This document shows positions 32,091 to 43,470 of a stretch of 64,000 bases of DNA, in pieces (position 1 is the first letter of the stretch; each line of letters opens with the position of its first letter). A program made the position numbers and the translations under genes. The DNA lies in NCBI RefSeq assembly GCF_012489685.1, contig NC_080041.1:28509780-28573779 (forward strand), written 5' to 3'. The notes under the pieces were generated by a model, which was not told the DNA's origin, searched no databases, and was given only the letters and a program-made list of their open reading frames with translations. The stretch comes from Lotus japonicus. Taxonomy: Eukaryota; Streptophyta; Magnoliopsida; Fabales; Fabaceae.

Positions 32091-32560
32091 TTGTGTTCAT
32101 ACATTTTGTTTTCGTCCCCCTTGATCGGGGAAAACCGACCAGGGGATGTTGATAGAGGAGGAATCGGCGAAACTCCGGTGAGGGGGTGGCGAAATGATGG
32201 TCTTGGTAGTGCTCCATTGTTCGTCGTGCCCGGGAGGGGTCCCTGCGATGACACTCTGACGCTCAAGTTAGAACGTGGGTTAAGGGGACTTAGATATGAG
32301 ATAAAATAATGTGTACCTTAGTTCTCCATGCCTTGGCTTTTATAGAGAGTAGGATTGCGTGGTTCGAGGCGGTCATGAGTGCCTAGTACATCCTCGAGCT
32401 CCGTGCCTTTGCCTCGGTCACTGATCCGTAATTACTTAGTTGGTCGGTCGGGGTTGATCGTCCCTAGTCTTGGCCGGTTAAGGAGACAATGTGATCGACC
32501 CAGGGGGTGATCGTTTGGAGCGTCTCCCAGAACACCCCTGATTTTGTATTCATTTTTCCT
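32091..32560 (-). repeat. Decayed LTR-like sequence, probably Ty3/gypsy
   Basis: The minus strand contains CTTGAGCGTCAGAGTGTCAT, which resembles a motif common in LTRs of plant Tat-type gypsy elements, together with GC-rich CGGTC/GACCG repeats and a TTTTATAGAGAG TATA-like site on the plus strand. No LTR ends or TSD are recognised. Confidence 0.35.
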
Positions 32561-33413
32561 GCAGGAAAAGTATGTTGGCCATTTGGGGGGCGGGATGAGT
32601 AAAAATATATTTTTTAAGGTAACTTGTATTGAAAACTTATGGGGAGAAAACACTCTTCTGTTATTCAGAGTTAACCTATTAGTCATTGGTAGTTAGTTTG
32701 TGGGCACTTCCTGTCTCTTTTCTTGTTAGTTAACCTATTAGCCATTAGTAGTCATCAGATGTTTTCTTGATCCCCTTGTAGGCTAATCCTTCAGTGGGTA
32801 AAGATCAACCACCTGATTTAGCTGCACTAGTTCCATCTAGCTCAATAGTTTTGCCCAACCTACCACAAACACAACCTTCATCACAAGTTCCTACAGATGG
32901 AAACCTAGTTTCTGGGGATAATAGGTCCAAGACAATTTCAAGTAAAAATTGACAATTCCGCTTAATATGTTTGATATGAATCAGTCAAAAGCTTTAGCTC
33001 TTGCCCAAGATTGAACAGTTGTTATATTTTACGGATATCGGGCAGCCTACCTAACATTTTTTTAGGGATTTCCTTTGGTCAGGTTTGGATGATTCCAAAA
33101 GGGACTGCTTGGTTTGTTGTCAGGTTTATTTTAGACCTAAGAAAGGTGTTGGTTTGTCAAGTCTCTTAATGAGAAACTCATATTTGTAGGTTTTGGGAAA
33201 AGCACTACAACATTTCTCGAGGTTTATAATTTTTTCCATAGAAGAACTTGCATAAGATCTGTTGGTTTGAGCGGCAAAGAGCTTGCTTCCTCTGAGTTAA
33301 GGTTTGAGTCGTATAAATGGAAAATCAATCGAGGAAAGAGTTTACCCTCTCGGGTAATCTACCTAGCTTAACTGTGGATTAGTGAAGGCCCAAAGTGGCT
33401 TTTGGGTACTACT
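32561..33413. other. No supported gene
   Basis: This is AT-rich sequence with no long frame. A short direct repeat (GTTAACCTATTAG) occurs at 32671 and 32731. I see nothing that supports a gene. Confidence 0.4.
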
Positions 33414-35077
33414 TGTTGAATAAGGAGAAACCGAGAGAGTAGAGACATTAGACTGAATCCACATGTCTCAACTACACAACGGAGGTCATTATATATAATA
33501 GGCACCATAAATACATAATATCCTAGTTTTCCTATTTACCTGATTATGTTACCTAATAATTATAAATACAAGATATCTAACACTCCCTAAAGCTTTAACA
33601 TATATGCCATATGAACCAAGCTTGTTATAAATATAATTAACTCGAAAACCTCTCAAAGACTTGGTGAAAATGTTAATGAACTAATCATTTGAATTGACGA
33701 ATCTAGTGTTTATATCTCCGGATAAAATCTTCTCTTCGTAAAATGACGCTCAATCTCAATATGTTTGGTCCTCTCATGGAACCTGATTGTCATCAATAAG
33801 TATCATCTTTGAAATATTCCCTAAATCTCAGGTCTTGAAGCAATTTTTTGAGCTGTATATGTTCACAAGTAGCTATACCTATGGCTCAATATTTTACTTT
33901 TGCACTTCATCTCCTAACAGGGGATTAAGTTATCACTAAGGAAAATACAATTCCCAGAGGTGGATCGCCTAACAGGGGAGAACCTGCCCAATCTGCATCT
34001 TAGTATCCTACAACTCGTATATGACCCTTGTCTTAATACAATAAACCTTTTTTTGGAGCTCGTTTGATATACTTAGTATGCGAATCACAACATCCCAAAA
34101 TATCTGGACATGTGAAAGTGAGGTAATTCAATTTTCCAACTAATCTCATATTTCTCTAAAACTAAGCTCTTGAGTTGGCAAAAATTTGACATTGGGATCC
34201 ATATATAGGAGTTTCAATTGGCTTGGCATTTAACAATCTTGTGTCCTCCAAAATATCCCCGAGATACTTCCTCTAAGAAATCACACTCACTAGTTTGGAT
34301 TGTCAATGTCAGCAGGACATTAACTATAGATTATTAGGCTGGTCTGCTGTAATTAGTATTAGGCCTAATTTTAACCATTAATTTATTGTGTTTTTATGGC
34401 TGTTATATTTTCTTGTGTAATTAATTTGTAACTGTAGTCTCTCTTGTAACGGTACAAAAATTGATTTCTATATATCTAAGAAAGCAAGACCAACTAAGAG
34501 CCACACAGTTTTCTTAAACAACTTTCTTGTAATCTCTGTCATCTTTTGATCTTTGACACAGTACCAATTTTTTTTTTGGAAAACTATGTGGCTTTTAGTT
34601 GGCCTTGCTTTCTTAAATAGACATAAATCAATTTCTATACAGTTTAATGAGGGACTACAGTTACAAACTAAGTACACCAGAAAATGTACCAACTATAAAA
34701 ACATAATAAAATAGTGGTTACAATTAGGCCTAATGCTAATCACAGCAGACCAGCCTAATAATCTATAATTAACATTGATATGGATTATGCAACCTCTATG
34801 CCCAAGACTTGAGATGTAGGTAATGCAAGACCGACCTGTTGAGGAAGCACACATAATAAGTGTACTTGGTTATCAGGGACAGAAGACGACATCTGATTAA
34901 TTAGGTAACAAGCAGTGAGGACATTTCCCACCCCCCGCCCCCAAAAAAAAAAGAGGAATGCTTCTATGGATTAAAAGTGTCCTAAACAACAAGGTGACGA
35001 TTTTTTCGTTCGGCAATCCCATTTTGTTCAGGATTTTAGCACATGATGTTTGGTAAAGAACGCATTGAGGCAAATGG
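33414..35077 (-). mobile_element. Decayed Ty1/copia remnant (Tork-like), 3' half
   Basis: The probable 3' LTR is 33414-33583, followed by a PPT-like minus-strand TTAGGGAGTG. The RNase H tail is readable on the minus strand near 33590-33690 (DIFTKSLRGFRVNYI, NKLGSYG). Near 35000-35050 an integrase motif is readable (NGIAERKNRHL). The part between is short and decayed, so much of integrase and RT is deleted, and a foldback unit is inserted at 34321-34771. Confidence 0.6.
34321..34771. repeat. Long inverted repeat (foldback unit) with 4-bp TSD
   Basis: The left arm starts TAACTATAGATTATTAGGCT and the right arm is its near reverse complement, ending AGCCTAATAATCTATAATTA. The arms are about 190 bp each, around a centre of about 65 bp (34514-34580). 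The flanks show ACAT on both sides (34317-34320 and 34772-34775). There is no coding capacity. It could be a foldback MITE or two short LTRs joined head to head. Confidence 0.75.
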
Positions 35078-35422
35078 TGAAGGTGCGAAAAACACTAGAA
35101 AGGGGGGGTTTGAATAGAGTTTTTGAATAAAGGGTATACTTTTAGAACTTTCTCAAAACTCAAAGATAAGAACTAGGTGCTGAAGGATAAGAAGTAAAGC
35201 ACGCAAGTATTTTATCCTGGTTCACTTGAGATAAAAGCTCAAGCTAATCCAGTCCACCTGTGAAGGTGATTTCTTCCTTCTTCTGATGAAGGTAATTCAC
35301 TAAAATCAATGAGTGTTACAACTGCACTTTGCTACCTGCTAAGTGACTAACAATACACTGATTTTCTCACTAGTATCCTCTTAAGAAGCTGATCTACGGA
35401 TCCTCTTAAGACTAGCTAAACT
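35078..35422 (-). repeat. Fragment of a diverged Sirevirus LTR
   Basis: It starts TGAAGGTGCGAAAAACACTAG and follows the layout of the A/B/C LTRs (GGGGGGGTTTGAATA, TTTTATCCTGGTTCACTTGA, GTTACAACTGCACTT) but is clearly more diverged. It breaks off at 35422 directly into the integrase of copy C, so it is not the natural 3' LTR of C. Confidence 0.75.
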
Positions 35423-36431
35423 CTGCCCAAAAGTGCTTAGCCATGCCAGTTTCTTGGAGCATGGTTCTAGCCATCTCCTGAAGAGTTCTGTTCTTCCTCT
35501 CAACAACACCATTTTGTTGAGGAGTTCTGGGACAAGAGAAATCATGTGCAATTCCATAGGAATCAAACAGACTCTCAAACTTGTCATTCTCAAACTCTCC
35601 ACCATGGTCACTTCTGACACGCACAATCCTACAAGCCTTCTCGTTTTGCACTTGAGCAATGAAGGTAGAGAACACAGCATGAGACTCATCCTTGCGGGTT
35701 AGAAACTTTACCCATGTCCAGCGGCTATAGTCATCAACGATAACCATCCCATATCTCTTGCCACCTATAGACTCAGTTTTCACTGGTCCAAAAAGGTCGA
35801 TATGCAGAAGTTCTAACGGCCTTGAGGTTGAGACAACATTCTTTGCCTTGAAAGGGACTTTTGTGAATTTGCCTTTCTGACATGCTTCACAAAGAGCGTC
35901 TGAAGCGAACTTCAGATTGGGTAAGCCCCTGACAAGGTTTAGCTTGCTCAGCTGAGAAATCTTTCTCATACTGGCATGCCCTAACCGTCTATGCCATACC
36001 CACTGCTCTTCATTAACAGACAGACGACACTTCACATTCTGAGCCTCCAACTCAGATAATCTGATCTTATAAATGTTGTTCTTCCTCTTGCTGTTAAATA
36101 GAACAGAGCCATCGATCTGACTTACAGCCCGGCAGGACTTTTGATTGAATATAACATCATAACCCTTGTCAGCTAATTGACTTATAGACAATAAGTTATG
36201 TGTTAAGCCGTCTACTAATAACACATTATCAATGCATGGACTACTATCTACACAAATAGTACCAGTACCAACAATTTTACCCTTTTCATTTCCTCCAAAG
36301 CCAACTTCGCCTCCAGGCTTAAGTTTCAGCTCTCGGAACATACGCCTTTCTCCCGTCATGTGACGCGAGCATCCACTGTCCAGATACCATGATTGGTGTT
36401 TCAGTGGAGCTATCAAGGATATCTGCAACAT
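35423..36431 (-). pseudogene. Pol of Sirevirus C, protease and integrase only
   Basis: The frame is open from MLQISL at 36431 with protease DSGCSRHMTG, pre-integrase WHRRLGH and integrase D-D-E motifs ([26 protein letters not shown]). It ends at KHFWAE, where the LTR fragment begins. RT, RNase H, env and the 3' LTR are missing. At the site where element A has a stop, C has AAG. Confidence 0.88.
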
Positions 36432-38229
36432 AGATAATCTTGTCCTTAGGTACCCACTTTCTGGGTCCTTTCTTGTTAGTTACCCCAGAGGTTCTGATCA
36501 CCTTGGGTGTCTCAACATGATATTTTAAAGGAATATTTGCATGATATTTAGTCATAGAGAAAGATCCCTTTTTAAGAGGGTTTTTAGCAACTTTAGCAGG
36601 TACAGGATCAGCCAATATGGTACCAGAGGGAACAAAGCATTCATATAAGGATTTAGCTTTAGACACAGAGGGCTCATTTCTAATTGGTTTAGAATAGCCA
36701 ATGCCATGCATTCCATTTCTGCTTACGCCATAGATCATTGAAGCCATTAAGCTTCTATCCACGCTTTTAGCTAGGAATCTTTGAAAAGACTTTTCATACT
36801 TAGATTCATTTCTACAATCAGAGGCATCACATGCAACAATTTCTTCTAACTTAGCAATTTGGTTCTTAAGCACAGAGTTAGAATTGATCAAGGCATGATT
36901 ATCATTTTTCAAATCAGAAATAATTTTCTCATGTTCAGAAGGAGTCTTGGAAACAGCAGATAAGTTCTTTTTCAGCTTCTTATGCTTAGACAATAAAGAG
37001 TTATACTTATCCATGATATCAGACAAAGCATGTTTTAGTTCAGAGGTAGAGAAAGAAGCGAATACCTCATTTTCATCGTCTGAGTTAGGATCTCCTTCTG
37101 ATTCTGAGTCAGAGTCAACAGCTTCCTTTGACTCTGCTCCTTTGTCTTTGACAATAGCCATGAGTCCTTGGACTTCACCATCAGAGTCAACATCCTCTGA
37201 CTCTGATTCATCAAATGTCACCATCAGACTCTTCTTCGTCTTGAAGTGCTTCTTTGGCTTCTTGTCCTTCTTCAACTTTGGACAGTCACTTTTGTAGTGC
37301 CCTGATTCTTTGCACTCGAAGCATGTGACTTCCTTAATTGAGGACTTCTTCTGGCCTGAGGATTCAGACTTTCCTTTTGCCTTTCCAGAGCCTTTGTACT
37401 TGCTCTGCCTGTGCTTCCAGATTCGGTTGAGTCTCTTGGAGATCAGAGTCAGCTCATCTTCATCAGAATCTTCTGATGCTTCTTCAGATTCCTCTTCTTC
37501 AGCTTGAAGAGCTTTTGACTTCTCAACCTTAGCCTTTTCAGATTTGGATTTCAAGGCTATGGACTTTTTCCTCAGATCTTGCATCTCTGAGCGCTTCAGC
37601 TCATGGCATTTCAAAATGCTGATGAGTTCTTCTAAACTCATATTCTCAACGTCTCTCGTGAGCTCTATTGAAGTCACTAAAGTTATCCAACTTTCAGGAA
37701 GACACCTGATGACCCTTATGACATGATCTTTTGTTGTGTAGCTCTTGTTGAGAGGTCGTATGCCAGCTACAAGCAACTGAAATCTGGAGAACATTTCTTC
37801 AATGGACTCATTTGGCTCCATGATGAAGGATTCATACTTTTGGATCAAAGACAATGCCTTTGATTCTTTAACTTTCTTGTTTCCTTCATGAGACATCTTC
37901 AGAGATTCGAAAATGCCTTTCGCGAACTCACGATCTGTAATCTTCTGGTACTCTTCATAGGAAATAGCACTTAGAAGAATTGCTCTTGCTTTGTGATGTT
38001 GTGAGTACAGCTTCTTTTGATCTGCAGTCATCTCTGACCTTGGGATCTTCTTGCCATCTGCATCAACTGGACGCTCGTAGCCATCCACAATAATATCCCA
38101 GAGATCTGCATCGAAACCCAGAAAGAAACTTTCCAGTCTATCTTTCCAATATTCGAACCTTTGACCGTCGAACATAGGAGGCTTTGCATTGTAACCATCT
38201 CTTTGAGTTTCACTGGTGGTGGCAGCCAT
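36319..38229 (-). CDS. Gag of Sirevirus C (636 aa)
   Basis: This intact gag ORF has the same length as A and only scattered substitutions. The CCHC knuckle CFECKESGHYKSDC lies near 37283-37324. It is preceded by the PBS (38288-38299) and the 5' LTR. The last 113 nt overlap the pol frame. The product would be a capsid/nucleocapsid protein, but the element lacks most of pol and could move only if helped. Confidence 0.9.
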   Translation of the reverse strand: MAATTSETQRDGYNAKPPMFDGQRFEYWKDRLESFFLGFDADLWDIIVDGYERPVDADGKKIPRSEMTADQKKLYSQHHKARAILLSAISYEEYQKITDREFAKGIFESLKMSHEGNKKVKESKALSLIQKYESFIMEPNESIEEMFSRFQLLVAGIRPLNKSYTTKDHVIRVIRCLPESWITLVTSIELTRDVENMSLEELISILKCHELKRSEMQDLRKKSIALKSKSEKAKVEKSKALQAEEEESEEASEDSDEDELTLISKRLNRIWKHRQSKYKGSGKAKGKSESSGQKKSSIKEVTCFECKESGHYKSDCPKLKKDKKPKKHFKTKKSLMVTFDESESEDVDSDGEVQGLMAIVKDKGAESKEAVDSDSESEGDPNSDDENEVFASFSTSELKHALSDIMDKYNSLLSKHKKLKKNLSAVSKTPSEHEKIISDLKNDNHALINSNSVLKNQIAKLEEIVACDASDCRNESKYEKSFQRFLAKSVDRSLMASMIYGVSRNGMHGIGYSKPIRNEPSVSKAKSLYECFVPSGTILADPVPAKVAKNPLKKGSFSMTKYHANIPLKYHVETPKVIRTSGVTNKKGPRKWVPKDKIIYVADILDSSTETPIMVSGQWMLASHDGRKAYVPRAET

Positions 38230-38287
38230 TGTTTTTCACACCGGCCCGGATCACTGAACACTGTTAGGTGTGGTAATCAGAACTTGC

Positions 38288-39508
38288 GCTCTGATACCAA
38301 TTGAAGGTATGAAAAACGGTAGAAAGGGGGGGTTTGAATAACGTTTTCAGTATAAAACTTCCACCTAAAAGATTTTGACAAATCTTTTGAGAACTTAAGT
38401 GCTAAAGATAAGAGATAGAAAAGCACACAAGGATTTTATCCTGGTTCACTTGATAAATCACTCAAGCTACTCCAGTCCACCCGTTAAGGTGATTTCTTCC
38501 TTCTTAGAATGAAGGCAATCCACTAATCAGGTAAGAGTTACAACTGCACTTGAAACCTACAAGTGACTAAGAATTACACTGACTTAGCTCACACTAAGAT
38601 TCACTCTCTTAGTCTTCTCTAGGATCCGATCAACCTTGATCTCCTAAAGGAACTAAACAAACTATTTATCAAAGAATTGTTTACAAGAGATTTGCTTCTA
38701 AAAAGCTAATAGTAAACTCAATGAATTTCAGATGAAAGAAAACTTAGAAGAATTTAAGATTGTCTTGCGCGTATGTGAATGCTTCTAGCCGTTTCTTGCA
38801 GTCTTCAGCCTCTTATATACTCCAAGGATTAGGGTTGAGCAATGCATGGGAAATGCTACCGTTGGAGGGCAATTCTGGAAAATCCAGCTTCTGCTGTGGC
38901 TGAGAACGTTAGATAGGTCGTCAGGAAGGTACAGTTGCTTTTGTACTTGTATAGCGACGCGACCTTTAAACCTAGGAGACTTCTGATCAGGGGAATGCTT
39001 CATATTGGAACTTGTGAAGCCGGTTGATCAGAGTCAGAGGGAAAGCACAGATCCTCTGACCATTGTATCTTCTGATTCTGAACTCAGAGGGAAGAACATG
39101 GCCTTCAGAGTTTCTTGCTTCTGGACTTCAGAGTTTCCACTTTTCAGCTTCTGCAACTTCAGAGTCTTCTACACCATCAGAACATCTGAACCTTTAGTGT
39201 TTCTTGGTTATCAGAACTTCTGGATCTTCAGAGCTTCTAGTGACTGAGTCCACATCAGAGTTTGTATAGCTTCAGAACTTCTAAAGCTTTTCCACTGTTC
39301 ATACTGAACATGGTGAATGCGAAAGCGTTGCTTGGGTCACTCTTTAAGCACAGTGCTTCTGATTTGTGTGAGATTGAATAGAGGTCAGAGCCTGTAAATA
39401 GCACACTCAGAAAAACACGTTAGAGTACCACAATTGTTCATATCAAAAGGTTAACTTGTAATCATCAAAACATAGAGTTGTACTACTAGATCAAAACTTG
39501 ATCTTACA
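38288..39508 (-). repeat. 5' LTR (38302-39508) and PBS (38288-38299) of Sirevirus C
   Basis: A full 1207-bp LTR TGAAGG...CTTACA is next to TGGTATCAGAGC on the minus strand. It ends at the inverted motif GATCAA-AAC-TTGATC (39489-39503). The flank at 39509 (ATCCT) has no partner at 35073-35077 (AATGG), which fits a truncated, recombined element. Confidence 0.92.
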
Positions 39509-40778
39509 ATCCTTTAGTGAGAAAATCTCAAAGAGGAAACCAGGTGACAATACTCATTCATCAAGCTCCTTTGCAGATGTAGCGCTATTCGTTGAAGAAA
39601 TATTGCATAAAACATCAGAATTATTGCTTTTAGAGTTAGAGGTAAAGAAAACTGCATGCTTTCTTTCAATTTCAAATGTCTTTACTTTCTGCATGAAGCT
39701 GAAAATCTTGATCATGCAGATAAAGGAAGATAAAGGAAGACACTACAAAACAACATGGAGATCATCTGGGTACTGTAGTGTCTGACAATGGTCTTAGCTT
39801 AGATTTGAAAAACCTTGCTATAAGTATCTGATGATGTCATGTGCTTTTTTCCTTTGCAAGAAACAAAGCATTTAAATTGGATCATTGGTTCCCCTGCTGT
39901 AGTTATAATCTTTTGGTAAAAGACTCTATCATGAAAAGCTGTGGTTCTGATTAATAGATGATCTTTACTGCAGATGATATTTAAGAACACAACATACATT
40001 GAAGGGTTCCATGCTGGTGCTCTCCATCAACCGAGACATCTGTGAAAATCACAATGATTTGAGAGAGGGAGAAAAATTTCAACTCTACTTGTGTTGTTCC
40101 TTTATGATCATTCCATATATTGATTGAACATTCAAACCGGAAAATGTATGATACTGAAGATGAGATTATTTTTAAAATATTTGATTAATGAAATATCTTG
40201 ACTAGCTAGTCTCTATGATGGGGGAAATATATGTTCAGCATTGTCCTCAAACCATTTCACATCATTTAGTAAGAGATCTTTATTTGGTTTGTTGAGGTCG
40301 GACGATACTTGTAATCGTAGCTGGAGTTATCAAAGTGCAGTAGGCCCGACAGTCCAGCCTGGGTATCTGTCATATGTATGCATTGTAGTTAACCAAGTTC
40401 TTCTCCTTCAAATTCTCAATAGTAACATGGCATTGAAACCAATACTTTTGTTGTATTCATTATTAATTTGTCCATGTTTGGATACATAATGGAAAATCAC
40501 GGTGAGGTTTAATTCATGGTGGACAATTGCAAAAGTTAAGGGACCTTGCTTATGTTTACTGTTTGTATCTAAATATGCACTTCGCTTCAGAACTAAGCCA
40601 TCTCATTATCAAAAGTTGGACATTACTCATACACAAAGTCTAAATCAGGAGAATATGTGACATATAACTATCATACTCAGCAAATTTACAATCAACCCAA
40701 ATTACAAGTCAGGTATATTACCATTCCAGAAGTTCATTATATATATGTATCTACATTAGCCGATAAATTTGTCAACCA
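39509..40778. other. No supported gene; possible decayed exons
   Basis: The plus strand at 39509-39629 reads an exon-like SSSFADVALFVEEILHKTSE stretch that ends at a GTAAAG donor. A second short open piece is at 39720-39785. I do not recognise a family. The rest is AT-rich with no frame of note. Confidence 0.3.
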
Positions 40779-41340
40779 CTAACATTGGGTAACACCAACG
40801 ATTTCACCATCTTCATGAGGATCACCTAACTCGTCATATGCACTATCAGAGTGAGCATCTTCATCTGAGTTTTCATCTGCATTATTATTCTCTCTAACTT
40901 GTGAATCCGGGGATGATTGAAAAAGGAAGTCCCAGACTGTATCAGCACGAATTACTGGTGGTGGTGGAGGGATTATAGGTCCAGGATTCAAACTATTGTC
41001 ATCTATGCTTCCAGAATCAACATAACCTTCCCAATCATCCAACTGAATCCTGCAAATGGGACAGGTTTTGTTTTTGTTAAGCCAATAAAGAAGGCATTCA
41101 GAATGGTAGGTGTGGTTGCAGGGTCACAAACTCTTAAGTCCTCCATGCAAATGGGGCAGTGTGACATTTCAACCCTCTCATTCAACTATGAGATTCTCAC
41201 CTCATGAATTGCATTGATGACGCCACGCGGAGCCTGAAGGCAGTTCTCACTTTCATCATCTTCTGACAATTCAGTGTCAAAAGATGCCATGTCTGAATCA
41301 TCTGAGCTATCACAAGTGGAAGCAAAGCATAGCTGGTACT
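40779..41340 (-). pseudogene. RING-H2 E3 ligase-like gene remnant
   Basis: The minus strand holds an acidic Ser/Asp-rich segment (SEDDESENCLQAPRGV, about 41204-41340) and a possible donor (GAG|GTGAGA). It then has a RING-H2 finger: SHCPICMEDLRVCDP in one frame, then CNHTYHSECLLYWLNKNKTC and PIC in another. The break is a single-base frameshift near 41125. The tail (DDWEGYVDSG...EDGEIVGVTQC) is acidic and Pro-rich and ends at 40779. The zinc ligands C-C, C-H-H-C and C-C are all present apart from the frameshift. RING-H2 proteins recruit E2 enzymes for ubiquitination. A sequencing error or unusual splicing cannot be excluded. Confidence 0.6.
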
Positions 41341-41740
41341 ACCTTGGCATGACTTTGAAGAGTTTGTAAGGATTAACAAAAATTCAATCTAGACTATGGC
41401 AGACCGATTAGCTATTTACTTTAACAAAGAATAGGTTCAATTCGTTTTGTGCTCTAGATGTTTATTTTAGACGAAAGTATTCAACTTCTGATCATCTAAA
41501 ATAAAATATATATTAATCTTCATTTTCCATGTGGTCCATTTTCTTTAAGTTGTTGTCTATCTTTAAATTGCAAGTCGCTGCTTTCACTTGCACTACACGC
41601 AGCCACATCCTCATCACACCACAAAATAAATAGGACTTAGTGTTTTTAATTTTGTATCTTGGATTTTCTGAAGTTTAAGCTTGTGTAAGACATTTTGGAG
41701 TTTCTCAAAGGCTCTTATTCAGGTTAGAAACATTTTTACC

Positions 41741-42024
41741 GTGAAAATACTAGAGTGTTCAAGGACTAGTATGTAATAAAAGCAAGAGTTCAAGGACTCA
41801 TTTATAATAGTTAGTAGTTAGTTAGTTCCAGTTGTTTCCAGCTGTCTGTTTGTTAGGATAGTTATAACTACTGATGGTTAAGAGTTTACCATATAAATAG
41901 TGTTTAGCATAAACACTCTGTAATCTGAATATTCATTTCTAAAAGACTCAATACAATTTCTTCTTCTTCTTCCTTGAGCTTCCTCTGTAAGCTAGGTTAA
42001 GATTTCTGTTATGGTATCAAGAGC
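41741..42024 (+). repeat. 5' LTR and PBS of Copia D
   Basis: A 271-bp LTR starts GTGAAAATACTAG (the other copy starts TGTGAAAATAC), contains a TATAAATAG box near 41893 and ends TTTCTGTTA. The PBS TGGTATCAAGAGC follows at once. Confidence 0.85.
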
Positions 42025-42057
42025 GTAATCATCATAGAGCTTCCGCAATCTGCAACA

Positions 42058-43470
42058 ATGGTGAATCTTCACAATCATAATCAAAATGTTGTTCCTCATG
42101 TGGTGCTTGATCCTGCTCAGAATCCAACATCACCTTACTATACACATTCAAGTGATAATCTCGCACCAACAATGGTGAATCCACCTCTGAATGGCAAGAA
42201 CTACAACACTTGGGCGAGATCGATGAAGCGTGCTTTGGTCGCGAAGAACAAGTTTTGATTCGTCAGCGGTGAAATTCCAGTACCAGCAACAACTGATGCA
42301 AACGTTGAGGCTTGGGATCGCTGCAATAGCTTGATCCATTTGTGGATTCTTAACTCGGTAACAATTTCTATAGCAAATAGCATAGTTTTCCTTGAAAATG
42401 CATGTGATGCTTGGAGAGATTTGCGAGATCGATTTTCTCAAGGGCATCTAGTTAGGATTTCCGAATTGCATAATGAAATCAGTAATTTGAAGCAAAATTC
42501 AAAGTCTGTGAGTGAGTATTATACTAAGTTGAAGTTACTCTTGGAGGAATTGGAACATTGTCGTCCAATTCCACAATGTAGATACATTGTCCCTTGTAGA
42601 TGTGATGCTATTGAGAGTGTGAAGTTGTTCAGAGAACAAGATAACGCTATCAGATTCCTTTTAAGGTTGAATGATAGCTTTGGAGTGGTGAAATCACAGA
42701 TTCTAATGAGCCATCCTCTACCGTCAATAGCTAAGGTTGTTTCTCTAGCCACACAACATGAGAGGAAAACTGAGACAGAGGAGAAAGGATATTCACTAGC
42801 AATAGTGAATGCTACAGAAGGAAAGAAACCACCATATGGAAAAGGTCAATTTGGTGGTTCTTCCTACAGAAACACAGGAAAATTTTGTACTCATTGTAAG
42901 AAGTCGGGACACACTGTTGAGATATGTTATAGGCTACATGGATATCCAACTACTTTCAATTCCAGAGGTAGTACAAGTCATGTCAACAATGCATCCAGAA
43001 ATTCTGATTCCACTGATGATCCAGATGATGATGATGTTTACTCACAAAGAGGAGTTGAAGAACCTTTTACTGCAGATCAATATAAAAGAATCATAAACAT
43101 GATTCAGCATGTAACCACAACTTCAAAGAAAGGATCAGAGAATTGTAGTGCTTTTGTAAATCATGTAGTGAAGGCAGTTGCTTGTGAAGGAGATGCTACA
43201 GGACATGGTAATCCCATTGTTATATCTTGCTTTCAACATTATGATAGTAGATATTGGATTATAGACTCAGGTGCAAGTGATCATATATGCTTTGATAAAA
43301 TGTATTTTAACACACTCACTAAAGTGAAACCAATTAGTGTTAAATTTCCTAATGGTACTATCATCAAAACATGCTATGCTGGAACTTTTAGAATCACACA
43401 AATCATTCTCTTGACACATGTTCTTTTTGTGCCTGGATTCACATACAACTTAGTCTCAGTACATAGTTAG
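42058..43470 (+). pseudogene. Gag and protease of Copia D
   Basis: The start is MVNLHNHNQN at 42058, with TGA at 42256-42258; the same frame continues to 43470. A copia gag core (LENACDAWRDLRDRFSQG, SVSEYYTKLKLLLEELE) is followed by a CCHC knuckle (CTHCKKSGHTVEICYRLHG) and the protease motif YWIIDSGASDH at about 43252. The frame ends with TAG at 43468-43470. Confidence 0.85.
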
